From positions 1 to 7,363 of the forward strand of contig JAISZQ010000380.1 in assembly GCA_031269165.1 (NCBI GenBank): a DNA stretch of 7,363 nucleotides, in the 5' to 3' direction. The notes below the pieces were generated by a model that was not told the DNA's origin, did no database searches, and saw only the letters and a program-made list of their open reading frames with translations. A program made the position numbers and the translations under genes. This DNA comes from Spirochaetaceae bacterium. GTDB taxonomy: Bacteria; Spirochaetota; Spirochaetia; Treponematales; Breznakiellaceae. Each line of letters opens with the position of its first letter. Position 1 is the first letter of the stretch. Positions 1 through 5,788 of this stretch are shown piece after piece.

Positions 1-869
1 GCGCGGTTGGCTATGGCGCGGGACGGCAGGCCGCCGAGAGCAACGCCATCGGTTCCCTTACCGCCTTTTTCAAGCAGTCGGTAACGAGCAGGATCAGCAT
101 CGCCGACACCGAGCGGGAGACGGGCGGACGCTCCGTTTCGGAATCGAATATGTCCCAGTCTATCGAGGCAGTCTCGGCTCTGGACAAACTCATCGGGGCG
201 GAGATCAAGGCGGTGTGGAACGACACGGGAAAAAGGCTCTGGTACGCGCTTGCCGTGATGGAAAAGGCCAAGTGCCAGAACTGGTACGCTGCCGAACTGG
301 ACAAGGCCAAGTCTGAGATTTCTGCCCTTATCAACCTGTCGGGCGGCGTAACTTTTGAGTCGATAGCGCGGTGCAGGAAGGCGCGGAGTCTTGCCGGGGA
401 AGCCGATGTCTACGCGCTGGTTCTGTCGCTGCTTGACGGCCCGAACCGGCAGGACGAGGTTTCCCGGCTCGTTCTCCGGGTGGACGCGGCACTGAACGAG
501 GCGAAGGCGATACCGGTGGACGTGCGGGTCACAGGCGACGTGAACGGGCGGCTCAAGGCGGCGTTTGCCGGGGCGTTCACCGCCGAGGGCTTTAAGACCG
601 GCAGCCGGAATTCCCGCTACGCCCTCGAAGCGGCCTTGACCCTTACCCCGGCCCCCAAAAACGTGTACTTCAACACCCGCTACACGGTTGACGCGGTGCT
701 GAGGGACACGCAAACCGGGGCGGAACTGTTTACCTATAACGCGGCAAACCGCGAATCCCACCCGGCGAGCCAAGAGGAAGCAAACAACCGGGTAATCTCA
801 GGCGCGCAACGGAAGATCACGGAGGAGTTCCCCGCCGTGTTGCGGGAGTATCTGGACGGGGCGGAATGA
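1..869 (+). CDS. LPP20-like envelope (lipo)protein, C-terminal part
   Basis: The frame is open from the left edge (first full codon at base 3) to the TGA at 867-869, giving 288 visible residues, so the start codon and any signal peptide lie upstream. An internal ATG at 150 is not the true start, because the coding-like sequence continues before it. The first visible residues (VGYGAGRQAAESNAIGSL, followed by an aromatic-rich helix) resemble the small, Ala-rich LPP20 domain of bacterial outer-envelope lipoproteins. The stretch around residues 60-95 (AEIKAVWND then LWYALAVMEK) fits the strand and 'WYALAV' part of that fold. A second domain from about residue 170 (IPVDVRVTGDVNGRLKAAF) to the end alternates strands and helices and contains the pattern Y-T-V-D-A-V-L-R-D-T-Q-T-G, typical of an exported beta-sandwich. 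An envelope location is inferred; the exact function is unknown. It is followed by a gap full of repeats, so it is probably the last gene of its operon. Confidence 0.65.
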   Translation, partial: AVGYGAGRQAAESNAIGSLTAFFKQSVTSRISIADTERETGGRSVSESNMSQSIEAVSALDKLIGAEIKAVWNDTGKRLWYALAVMEKAKCQNWYAAELDKAKSEISALINLSGGVTFESIARCRKARSLAGEADVYALVLSLLDGPNRQDEVSRLVLRVDAALNEAKAIPVDVRVTGDVNGRLKAAFAGAFTAEGFKTGSRNSRYALEAALTLTPAPKNVYFNTRYTVDAVLRDTQTGAELFTYNAANRESHPASQEEANNRVISGAQRKITEEFPAVLREYLDGAE

Positions 870-880
870 TGGCGGGCTTC

Positions 881-1000
881 GTCATTGCGAGGGCGCGGCA
901 ACATAGTTGCCGAGGCAATTTGCCGTTAGCAATTTGCTGGTGGTGAAGCAATCCAGACGAGGCGTTACCCGCTGGATTGCTTCGCTTCGCTCGCAATGAC
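881..1000. repeat. Nested palindromic dispersed repeat, copy 1 (long form)
   Basis: The outer arms GTCATTGCGAG (881-891) and CTCGCAATGAC (990-1000) are perfect reverse complements. Inside them GAAGCAATCCAG (945-956) pairs perfectly with CTGGATTGCTTC (972-983). This copy carries an extra segment between the left arms with its own hairpin (GGCAAC 897-902, GTTGCC 906-911) and a 9-nt direct repeat GCAATTTGC (915-923 and 929-937). It begins 11 bases after the stop codon of the upstream gene. The translated forms of this element (LRAKRSNP, HCERSEAIQ) are familiar spurious peptides in many bacterial annotations, so it is a known kind of non-coding, MITE- or REP-like repeat and not a gene. Confidence 0.9.
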
Positions 1001-1017
1001 GGAGGGGTTCGTGGTGG

Positions 1018-1095
1018 CATTGCGAGGGCGGAGCCCGAAGCAATCCAGAACGGGGATGGCCCTCCACTGGATTGCTTCGCTTCGCTCGCAATGAC
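1018..1095. repeat. Nested palindromic dispersed repeat, copy 2 (short form)
   Basis: This has the same architecture as copy 1 but only 78 bases. The outer arms CATTGCGAG (1018-1026) and CTCGCAATG (1085-1093) enclose GAAGCAATCCAG (1037-1048) and CTGGATTGCTTC (1067-1078). The left outer arm lacks the leading GT of the other copies (GGCATTGCGAG instead of GTCATTGCGAG). It sits 17 bases after copy 1 in the same gap, so the two copies form a tandem pair. Confidence 0.9.
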
Positions 1096-1110
1096 GGGGG
1101 GTGCGCAGTA

Positions 1111-1257
1111 CGCGCATGGATAATGGAAAACGCATGGGGCATGGAAACGGCCCGCGCCCTTCCGATCATTTCCCCTTTTCCATTATCAATTTTCCATTCG
1201 CGCGAAGCGCGCATCATTTTCCATTATCCATTTATCATTATCCATTCGCGCGAAGCG
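1111..1257. repeat. A/T-richer inverted and direct repeat cluster
   Basis: TGGATAATGGAAAA (1117-1130) is the exact reverse complement of TTTTCCATTATCCA (1217-1230). The 16-mer CCATTCGCGCGAAGCG occurs at 1194-1209 and again at 1242-1257; each copy holds a small hairpin with a GAA loop (CGCGC 1199-1203 with GCGCG 1207-1211). Further TTTTCCATTATC-like stretches (from 1176) repeat the theme. Fragments of the same sequence reappear at 3887-3897 (CGCGCATGGAT) and 4733-4745 (GCGCGAATGGATA), showing that it is a dispersed family. No coding content is credible here. Confidence 0.75.
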
Positions 1258-1304
1258 TGTGCTCTCGGCTTATAGGCAAGGTATCAATGACGTTGCCCTG
1301 AATT

Positions 1305-1345
1305 TTGACATAATGCTTGACAAAACGCCCTAACTGCCCCATACT
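1305..1345 (+). promoter_or_regulatory. Probable sigma-70 promoter(s) for the hexokinase operon
   Basis: Two promoter-like arrangements lie in the short unique segment before the hexokinase. The first is an extended -10, TG-A-CATAAT (1306-1314), which would start transcription near 1321 and give a leader of about 40 bases. The second is a perfect -35 TTGACA (1317-1322) with a 17-base spacer to CATACT (1340-1345); its start would fall almost on the ribosome binding site, which makes it less plausible. Another TTGACA lies at 1305-1310. The assignment is by consensus matching only. Confidence 0.45.
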
Positions 1346-1351
1346 GGAAAT

Positions 1352-1356
1352 GGAGG
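1352..1356 (+). promoter_or_regulatory. Ribosome binding site that fixes the hexokinase start
   Basis: GGAGG lies five bases before the ATG at 1362. The upstream in-frame ATG at 1317 has no such site and falls within promoter-like sequence, so 1362 is the start. Confidence 0.85.
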
Positions 1357-1361
1357 CTGTT

Positions 1362-2729
1362 ATGTCCAGATATAATCCGCGAGAACTTTCCGAGTTTGCC
1401 TTTTATTATGGGTTTCATTACGATATGTGCAAACCTGACGCGCTCATTCGGGAAATCAAAATTGATATGAAACGGGGGCTGCGTGGAGAGGAGTCTTTTA
1501 TGCCGATGCTTCCCACGTATCTGAGCCCGGTTGCGCGGGTTCCGGTGGGAAAGAAGGTGCTGGCACTGGATGCGGGCGGGACGAATCTCCGGGCGGCACT
1601 GGTGCGTTTCGATGCGGCGGGAAAGGCGGTAACGGAACACGTAGAGAAGGCGCCGATGCCGGGGACGAAGGGGCCAACCGATAAAGAGGCGTTTTTTGAC
1701 CAGATCGCCGCGATTGCCGCCCCTTTTCTTGAGGAAAACACGGACATCGAAGGTATCGGGTTTTGTTTTTCTTACCCGATGGAGGTGACTGCGGAGGGAG
1801 ACGGTATTCTGCTCGCGTTCAGCAAAGAGGTTGACGCGCCTGAGGTGATCGGACAGGCTATCGGCAAGGGGTTGCGCGAGGCGCTTTTCCGGCGGGGCGT
1901 GCGTTATTCCGGCAGAATTGTACTCCTCAATGACACCGCGTCGACCTTGTTGTGCGGGCTTATGGCTATTTCGGCAACGGCGGGTGTTGAGGGAGATAAC
2001 GCGAGGGGTGTTTCCGGCGCGCCGGTTATCGGGATCATTCTGGGAACAGGGTTTAATACGGCGTATCCTGAGATAGATATTCCCAAAATAAACTTTCACG
2101 AGCCGGACAATCCGCAGATCGTCGTCACCGAATCCGGTAATTTTTACTTTCGCCACCGGGGCTGGCTTGATGTTGAATATGACGCGACAACCAAGAACCC
2201 GAACGCCTATACGACGGAAAAAGTAATATCCGGGGCGTATCTGGGACCGCTTTCTTTGCATATTCTGAAACGGGCGGTCGCCGACGGCGTGTTGCGCTTC
2301 CGAAAACAAGACGAATTGTTACGCTGGCCCACGCTTGAGACCAAAGATTTAAACGCCTTTATGCGTGCCCCGCTGGTAAAACAGGGGAAGATTGCCGTGC
2401 TGTTTGACGATGACGAGATGGACGCGCTTTCTTCCTTTGTTTACCTTGTTACGCTTATCACGCGGCGGGGCAGTTTTGTCGCGGCGGCCATTCTTGCGGC
2501 AACCGTGGAACTTGTCGTGGGACGGGGGACGTTCCCCTATCCATTTACGCCGGTCAGAATAGCGGTCGAGGGGACAACATTTTTGATCTACCAAGGAATG
2601 CGGCAGGCGCTTGAGTCTTATTTATACACGATGCTCGGACGGAGTACGCCCCTTCCCTATGTTATTACCCCGGTGGAGAGCGCGTCTCTCAACGGCGCGG
2701 CGGTTGCGGCCCTGTGTAAAAATAAATGA
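1362..2729 (+). CDS. hxk: Hexokinase (eukaryote-type ATP-dependent hexokinase fold)
   Basis: A cytoplasmic enzyme of 455 residues, close to the 450-500 usual for single-unit hexokinases. It phosphorylates glucose and related hexoses with ATP to the 6-phosphate, feeding glycolysis and the pentose phosphate pathway. Motifs of the hexokinase/actin ATPase fold occur in the correct order: phosphate-1 loop LDAGGTN (69-75), sugar-binding GFCFSYP (133-139, Ser137), LLNDTAST (188-195) with the probable catalytic Asp191, phosphate-2 loop ILGTGFNTAY (226-235, Asn232), Glu257 in ESGNF, EKVISGAYLG (286-295, Glu286), and the C-terminal adenosine-site remnants VEGTTF (402-407) and SLNGAAVAA (442-450). The residues that contact sugar in yeast hexokinase all have counterparts, so it should be active. 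The start at 1362 is chosen from the GGAGG site. The stop overlaps the next gene as ATGA, implying co-transcription and translational coupling. Spirochaetes such as T. pallidum carry this hexokinase type, from memory. Confidence 0.93.
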   Translation: MSRYNPRELSEFAFYYGFHYDMCKPDALIREIKIDMKRGLRGEESFMPMLPTYLSPVARVPVGKKVLALDAGGTNLRAALVRFDAAGKAVTEHVEKAPMPGTKGPTDKEAFFDQIAAIAAPFLEENTDIEGIGFCFSYPMEVTAEGDGILLAFSKEVDAPEVIGQAIGKGLREALFRRGVRYSGRIVLLNDTASTLLCGLMAISATAGVEGDNARGVSGAPVIGIILGTGFNTAYPEIDIPKINFHEPDNPQIVVTESGNFYFRHRGWLDVEYDATTKNPNAYTTEKVISGAYLGPLSLHILKRAVADGVLRFRKQDELLRWPTLETKDLNAFMRAPLVKQGKIAVLFDDDEMDALSSFVYLVTLITRRGSFVAAAILAATVELVVGRGTFPYPFTPVRIAVEGTTFLIYQGMRQALESYLYTMLGRSTPLPYVITPVESASLNGAAVAALCKNK

Positions 2730-3856
2730 AGAAAAACAGCGCAACCAGAAAAAAAAGGCTCGTTCAAGTAACGCTTTGCTTTCTGGTTTTTTTGGGGTAC
2801 ACGCTTCTCGCCGCGTCTCCGGTGCCGGAGGAAACCGTGCTGGAAAAGGGCTGGATACGGTCGTTCGAGAGCGTGTACGCGGAAAGCGGCACGAATGCCG
2901 GTAACGATACCGGTAACACAGAACTTTTTCCGTTTGAGATCGTCCGCCCCGACACGATCCGGTTTGGCTATTTCAACCGGGAGGGCGTGTTCATGATGAA
3001 CCGCGTTACGCAAAAGAACCTTTCCCTCTCCGAGAATCGGTTTGCCGAATACGAGGCCCTTCCCCGCAGTCTTGAAGTGAAGAACGCCGCCGATGAAACG
3101 ATCTCGCGCTTTGAACATACAAACGGGTATCCACTTTTTATGGACGGGGACGGGTCGAACGGTAAGACCTATCTGGTGCATTTTGAGCAAAACGCCGTCT
3201 CGGAGATCTCGGGAGAGGGCGATGTGCTCTGGACATACACCTTCGCTTCGCCGATCACCTGTGTTGCGGGCGCGCAGGGCCGGCTCCTTGTGGGGACGCT
3301 GGGCGGTACCGTTGAGTTATTGGACGAGAAGGGAAGGCGCGTCTTTTTCTTTGAGACGGGCGGTTCGCGGATAACCTGCATCTACGGGGTGGCCGTTTCG
3401 CGGGATCTTTCCTATATTGCCGTCATATCGGGCTTAGACGACCAGCGGTTTTTGTTGTTCGAGCAGTCTGCGGGGTCGTACCGGATCACCCACCACGAGT
3501 TTATCGGGGACGGCAAGCGGCGGCCCATGCGGATTCAATTCATCGACAACGACACCCGGCTGGCTTTTGAACGCGACGAGGGGCTTGAGTTGTACGAGAT
3601 TAAATCGCGGATGAGCTACCAGATTCCGCTTGACGGTGAAATCGCTCTGATTGACAACGAGGGCGGCGACGGGCTTCTCTTTCTCGTTACCCGGGGAAAA
3701 GAAGGCCGCAACCACTTGATCGGCGTGAAATACCCGGCGACGGTGGTTCTAAAAACGCCGTTTCAGAGCGAGGCGGTCTTCCTCCGCCGAGCGGGCGGCG
3801 ATTTGTTTGTCGGCTCCGACCGGAATTTGTCGGCTTTTTCCCTTGCCGGAAAGTGA
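2726..3856 (+). CDS. Membrane-anchored or exported beta-propeller-like protein, function unknown
   Basis: A protein of 376 residues beginning at the ATG that overlaps the hexokinase stop (ATGA). No good ribosome binding site precedes it, so translation is probably coupled. The N-terminus is strongly basic (MKKNSATRKKR) and is followed by a hydrophobic helix at about 12-30 ending in LLAAS, which is either an uncleaved anchor or a signal peptide; most of the protein would lie outside the cytoplasmic membrane. From about 120 the sequence shows recurring propeller-like strand pairs: DGDGSNGKTYLVHF, GDVLWTYTFASPITCVAG, GRLLVGTLGGTVELLDEKGRRVFFFETGGSRITCI, and DLSYIAVISGLDDQRFLLFE. These are typical of PQQ/WD-like blades with W and 'LLVGT..G.V.LLD..G' signatures. 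No catalytic motif is visible. A role in the envelope as a scaffold or sensor is only a guess, and any functional link to the hexokinase is inferred from the operon alone. Confidence 0.8.
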   Translation: MKKNSATRKKRLVQVTLCFLVFLGYTLLAASPVPEETVLEKGWIRSFESVYAESGTNAGNDTGNTELFPFEIVRPDTIRFGYFNREGVFMMNRVTQKNLSLSENRFAEYEALPRSLEVKNAADETISRFEHTNGYPLFMDGDGSNGKTYLVHFEQNAVSEISGEGDVLWTYTFASPITCVAGAQGRLLVGTLGGTVELLDEKGRRVFFFETGGSRITCIYGVAVSRDLSYIAVISGLDDQRFLLFEQSAGSYRITHHEFIGDGKRRPMRIQFIDNDTRLAFERDEGLELYEIKSRMSYQIPLDGEIALIDNEGGDGLLFLVTRGKEGRNHLIGVKYPATVVLKTPFQSEAVFLRRAGGDLFVGSDRNLSAFSLAGK

Positions 3857-3873
3857 GATAAAAGATGGGCTGT

Positions 3874-3897
3874 TGCGCGGGCTTTGCGCGCATGGAT
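3874..3897. repeat. Short GC hairpin plus left flanking repeat of the nuclease-like gene
   Basis: TGCGCG (3874-3879) pairs with CGCGCA (3887-3892) around a seven-base loop. The overlapping 14-mer TTGCGCGCATGGAT (3884-3897) recurs with one mismatch, in the same orientation, at 4731-4744 on the far side of the nuclease-like gene. Its CGCGCATGGAT core also occurs at 1111-1121. It is a dispersed short repeat, not a recognised terminator, since no T tract follows. Confidence 0.6.
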
Positions 3898-3957
3898 CAT
3901 GGAGCATTGAAATGGTTCTCTTTACGAGAACTGAACATTTACTTGAGGAGATAAATT

Positions 3958-4651
3958 ATGGAAGCGAAACAAGCGATACCGGAGTGGAAAGCCGTTGCCG
4001 ACGAGATTTGGGCACCGGTCAGGGAAAACGCGGAAGAGCTTAAAGAGTGGCAAAGGGAAAACGTCCGGGAACTTAAAGAGCGGCAAGAAGAAAGCCAGAG
4101 GAAGACCAAAGAGATTGAAGAGCAGTTAAGGGAAGCTGCCAAGCTGGTTAAGGGAAGCTGCCAAGCTGGTAAAGGAAACCTCCAAGCAGATGAAGCAGAC
4201 CGACAAGCGGATTGGCGAACTGGGCAACCGCTTTGGCGAAATGGTTGAGCACATGGTACTCCCCAATCTGGTGGCGAAATTCAAGGAACTGGGGTTTACC
4301 TTTACCAAGGCAAACCGCACCGAAATTGAATGTGAGGAGCACGACATCTTTCTGGAGGTTGACGCTTTTCTGGAAAACGGCGACAAGGTTATGATTGTCG
4401 AAATCAAGTCCAAGCCTAAGACCGAGGATATTGACGACCATATCGAGCGGATGGAGAAACTGCGCCGGTATGCGGATTTGCACAACGACAAGCGGACGTA
4501 TCTGGGGGCTGTTGCGGGGGTTGTTTTCAATAAAAGTGAAAGGATATATGCCCTGCGGAAAGGCTTTTATGTGATTGAGCCGTCCGGGGATACGTTTGAC
4601 ATCACCGAGCCGGTCAATCCGCGGATTGATTGGCAAATACCACCCCCGTGA
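3958..4651 (+). pseudogene. PD-(D/E)XK nuclease-superfamily protein (DUF3782-like), frameshifted by a 22-nt duplication
   Basis: Translation should start at the ATG at 3958, seven bases after a strong GAGGAG site (3945-3950). The first frame gives a charged helical coiled coil (EELKEWQRENVRELKERQEESQ...) but breaks after LREAAKLVK and ends at 4248. The rest is read one frame over, from about 4172 to the TGA at 4649-4651. The second part has RFGEMVEHMVLPNL, then LEVDAF and MIVEIKSK, the D...ExK core of PD-(D/E)XK nucleases, and then HIERMEKLRRYAD, GAVAGVVF and GFYVIEPSG, which I recognise as the DUF3782-like family common in Treponema and cyanobacteria. Removing one copy of the 22-nt repeat at 4126-4169 fuses both parts into one frame of 223 residues (LREAAKLVKETSKQMKQTDK at the join). 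All putative catalytic residues are retained, so inactivation looks recent or reversible. The biological role of the family is unknown; a nuclease activity is inferred from the fold only. An internal ATG at 4190 could give the nuclease domain alone. Confidence 0.85.
4126..4169 (+). repeat. Perfect 22-nt tandem duplication causing a frameshift
   Basis: Two exact adjacent copies (4126-4147 and 4148-4169), each beginning TTAAGGGAAG and ending GCCAAGCTGG. Since 22 is not a multiple of three, one extra copy shifts the frame by one. With a single copy the reading frame runs TTA AGG GAA GCT GCC AAG CTG, then GTA AAG GAA, and continues uninterrupted into the nuclease domain. Confidence 0.95.
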
Positions 4652-4700
4652 ATGGTGAGGCTGTTCAAAACACGAGCGCGTTTTGAACAGTCTCGCCATT
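4651..4700 (+). repeat. 21-bp stem-loop on the stop codon of the nuclease-like gene
   Basis: The left arm (4651-4671, containing GAGGCTGTTCAAAAC) and the right arm (4680-4700, GTTTTGAACAGTCTC...) pair over 21 positions around an eight-base loop (4672-4679). The only two non-Watson-Crick positions are G-U pairs when read as plus-strand RNA. The first base is the last base of the TGA. No T tract follows, so it is not a classical intrinsic terminator, although it could protect or attenuate the transcript. CTGTTCAAAA recurs exactly at 7051-7060, so it probably belongs to a repeat family. Confidence 0.8.
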
Positions 4701-4730
4701 CAGCCGCCGTCGTGGTTGAGGGTGCGCGCG

Positions 4731-4744
4731 TTGCGCGAATGGAT
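4731..4744. repeat. Right flanking copy of the TTGCGCG(C/A)ATGGAT repeat
   Basis: TTGCGCGAATGGAT matches 3884-3897 at 13 of 14 positions in the same orientation. The 13 bases GCGCGAATGGATA (4733-4745) are also the exact reverse complement of 1239-1251 in the first intergenic gap. Confidence 0.6.
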
Positions 4745-4808
4745 ACTGACAGGAAGGGAACGCCCCATGTCCATGTACCATTTTCAACTCCCCGAAGGGT
4801 GCGAGAAG

Positions 4809-4872
4809 GGGGGCGTTGCGGGGGGCGGTTCAGGTTTTGAGTTTAGCCCGGAGCGAGGGGGGAGACTTCCAC
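4809..4872. repeat. GC-rich dispersed repeat, copy A
   Basis: It shares the exact 20-mer GGGGGCGTTGCGGGGGGCGG (4809-4828) and the exact 17-mer AGCCCGGAGCGAGGGGG (4845-4861), followed by a CTTCCAC-like end, with copy B at 7176-7256. The spacer between the two conserved blocks is 16 bases here and 32 in copy B. Read on the minus strand it yields the peptide LPPRSGL in both copies, but no gene is supported. Confidence 0.75.
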
Positions 4873-4898
4873 CCCCAATTGAATCGTTACTGAAAAAT

Positions 4899-4904
4899 AA
4901 GGAG
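4899..4904 (+). promoter_or_regulatory. Ribosome binding site supporting a TTG start
   Basis: AAGGAG ends eight bases before the TTG at 4913. There is no ATG in a suitable position, and the hydrophobic signal sequence begins right after this codon. Confidence 0.8.
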
Positions 4905-4912
4905 CGGATAGG

Positions 4913-5788
4913 TTGCGTATAAAACTTTGTGCGGTGCTTTTGCTGTTTGCCGTCGGCGCGGCGGTCTACACCATCGACTGGCCGGTAACGGGCGTGATCC
5001 CCGCAAGCAATTTTGCGCGGAATGACGGGGGATCGCCGCTTTTGGGCATGACGTTCGCGTATGAAGGGCCGCTTTATGCGGCGGAACAAGGGGAGGTCAT
5101 CTTTCAGCGGAATACGACGGAGCGGGTCTCAGGGCTTCCTTCGCCGCTCGGTTCATGGATTGCCGTCGATTTGGGCGATGGGTTGGTGAACATTTATGCA
5201 CGCTACGGCAAAAATGAGAACGATGAGGGGGATCTTTCTTCCCACATCGAAAAGCAACAGATTATCGCCCAAGCCGGAATATCGGGCGCGAGTGAAAATG
5301 AAATGGACGGGTTTTATTTCTCCTTTTTTGATCGGAAAGAACGCCGATGGATAAATCCCGCCGCGATCATCAATCCGATGCCCGATACGAGGCCGCCTGC
5401 AATCGGTGTGGTGCGGTTAAAGAGTGCCGAGGGGGAAACGATAAGCCTCGCGCAGACGCGGACCGTCAAGCAGGGCCGTTACGCGATCTTTGTCGAGGCG
5501 AGCGACACGGTTGACGGGGGGACGCAGCCCCTTGCGCCCAACAGCCTCGCCGCCTTTGTGAACGGCGCGGAGGCGGGAACGTTGCTGTTCGAAAGCTTTT
5601 CCGCACGAGACGGGGTACTCATGATGTACCGGAACGCGCTCGTGCTGGCCAGTCAGGTATACATGGAGCCCAACGCCTACGAAGCGGGCGAGTTCTGGTT
5701 CTCGCGGGGCATCGCGACACTGGAAATCATCGTCGGCGACCGGGCGGGGAACACCCGGACCGCCTCGTACCGGATTATCGTTGAATAA
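4913..5788 (+). CDS. Exported protein with degenerate M23/LytM-like domain
   Basis: A protein of 291 residues starting at TTG with a well-placed AAGGAG. Residues 1-20 form a signal sequence or anchor (MRIKLCAVLLLFAVGAAVYT), with a possible lipobox-free cleavage site near 18. Residues about 45-155 follow the M23 peptidase fold: GMTFAYEGPLYAAEQGEVIF corresponds to the entry strand and the 'a..G.V' turn, GSWIAVDLGDGLVNIYARYGK to the strand that normally reads 'Y.HL', and DGFYFSFFD to the usual H-x-H strand, with INPAAIINP closing it. The zinc-binding histidines of active LytM enzymes are absent at each of these places (YAR and YFS instead of Y-x-H and H-x-H), so it is probably a non-catalytic peptidoglycan-binding or activator protein. 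The C-terminal part ends in GDRAGNTRTASYRI, an Ig-like strand pattern. The gene is overlapped by 8 bases by the methyltransferase gene and is probably co-transcribed with it. Confidence 0.75.
   Translation: MRIKLCAVLLLFAVGAAVYTIDWPVTGVIPASNFARNDGGSPLLGMTFAYEGPLYAAEQGEVIFQRNTTERVSGLPSPLGSWIAVDLGDGLVNIYARYGKNENDEGDLSSHIEKQQIIAQAGISGASENEMDGFYFSFFDRKERRWINPAAIINPMPDTRPPAIGVVRLKSAEGETISLAQTRTVKQGRYAIFVEASDTVDGGTQPLAPNSLAAFVNGAEAGTLLFESFSARDGVLMMYRNALVLASQVYMEPNAYEAGEFWFSRGIATLEIIVGDRAGNTRTASYRIIVE

Noticed and set aside
881..1095. CRISPR array
   Set aside because: The repeats are long nested palindromes of unequal length with no regular spacers, and no cas genes are present.
882..1217. Minus-strand open frame with LRAKRSNP and HCERSEAIQ peptides
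   Set aside because: These peptides are translations of the palindromic repeats, a familiar annotation artefact.
1317..1361. Upstream ATG at 1317 as hexokinase start
   Set aside because: It lies in promoter-like sequence, adds an unconserved 15-residue tail, and lacks a ribosome binding site, whereas 1362 has GGAGG at ideal spacing.
1284..2309. Long minus-strand open frame of 341 codons
   Set aside because: It lies fully antisense to the hexokinase, whose motifs are unmistakable. The product is Arg/His-rich with no domain, as expected from antisense of GC-rich coding DNA.
4126..4190. Programmed ribosomal frameshift in the nuclease-like gene
   Set aside because: There is no slippery heptamer at the junction, and the exact 22-nt duplication fully explains the frame change.
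4148..4699. Minus-strand open frames opposite the nuclease-like gene
   Set aside because: They mirror the plus-strand coding sequence, which has a strong ribosome binding site and recognisable domain motifs.
4651..4700. Classical rho-independent terminator
   Set aside because: The stem is strong, but no T-rich tract follows on either strand.
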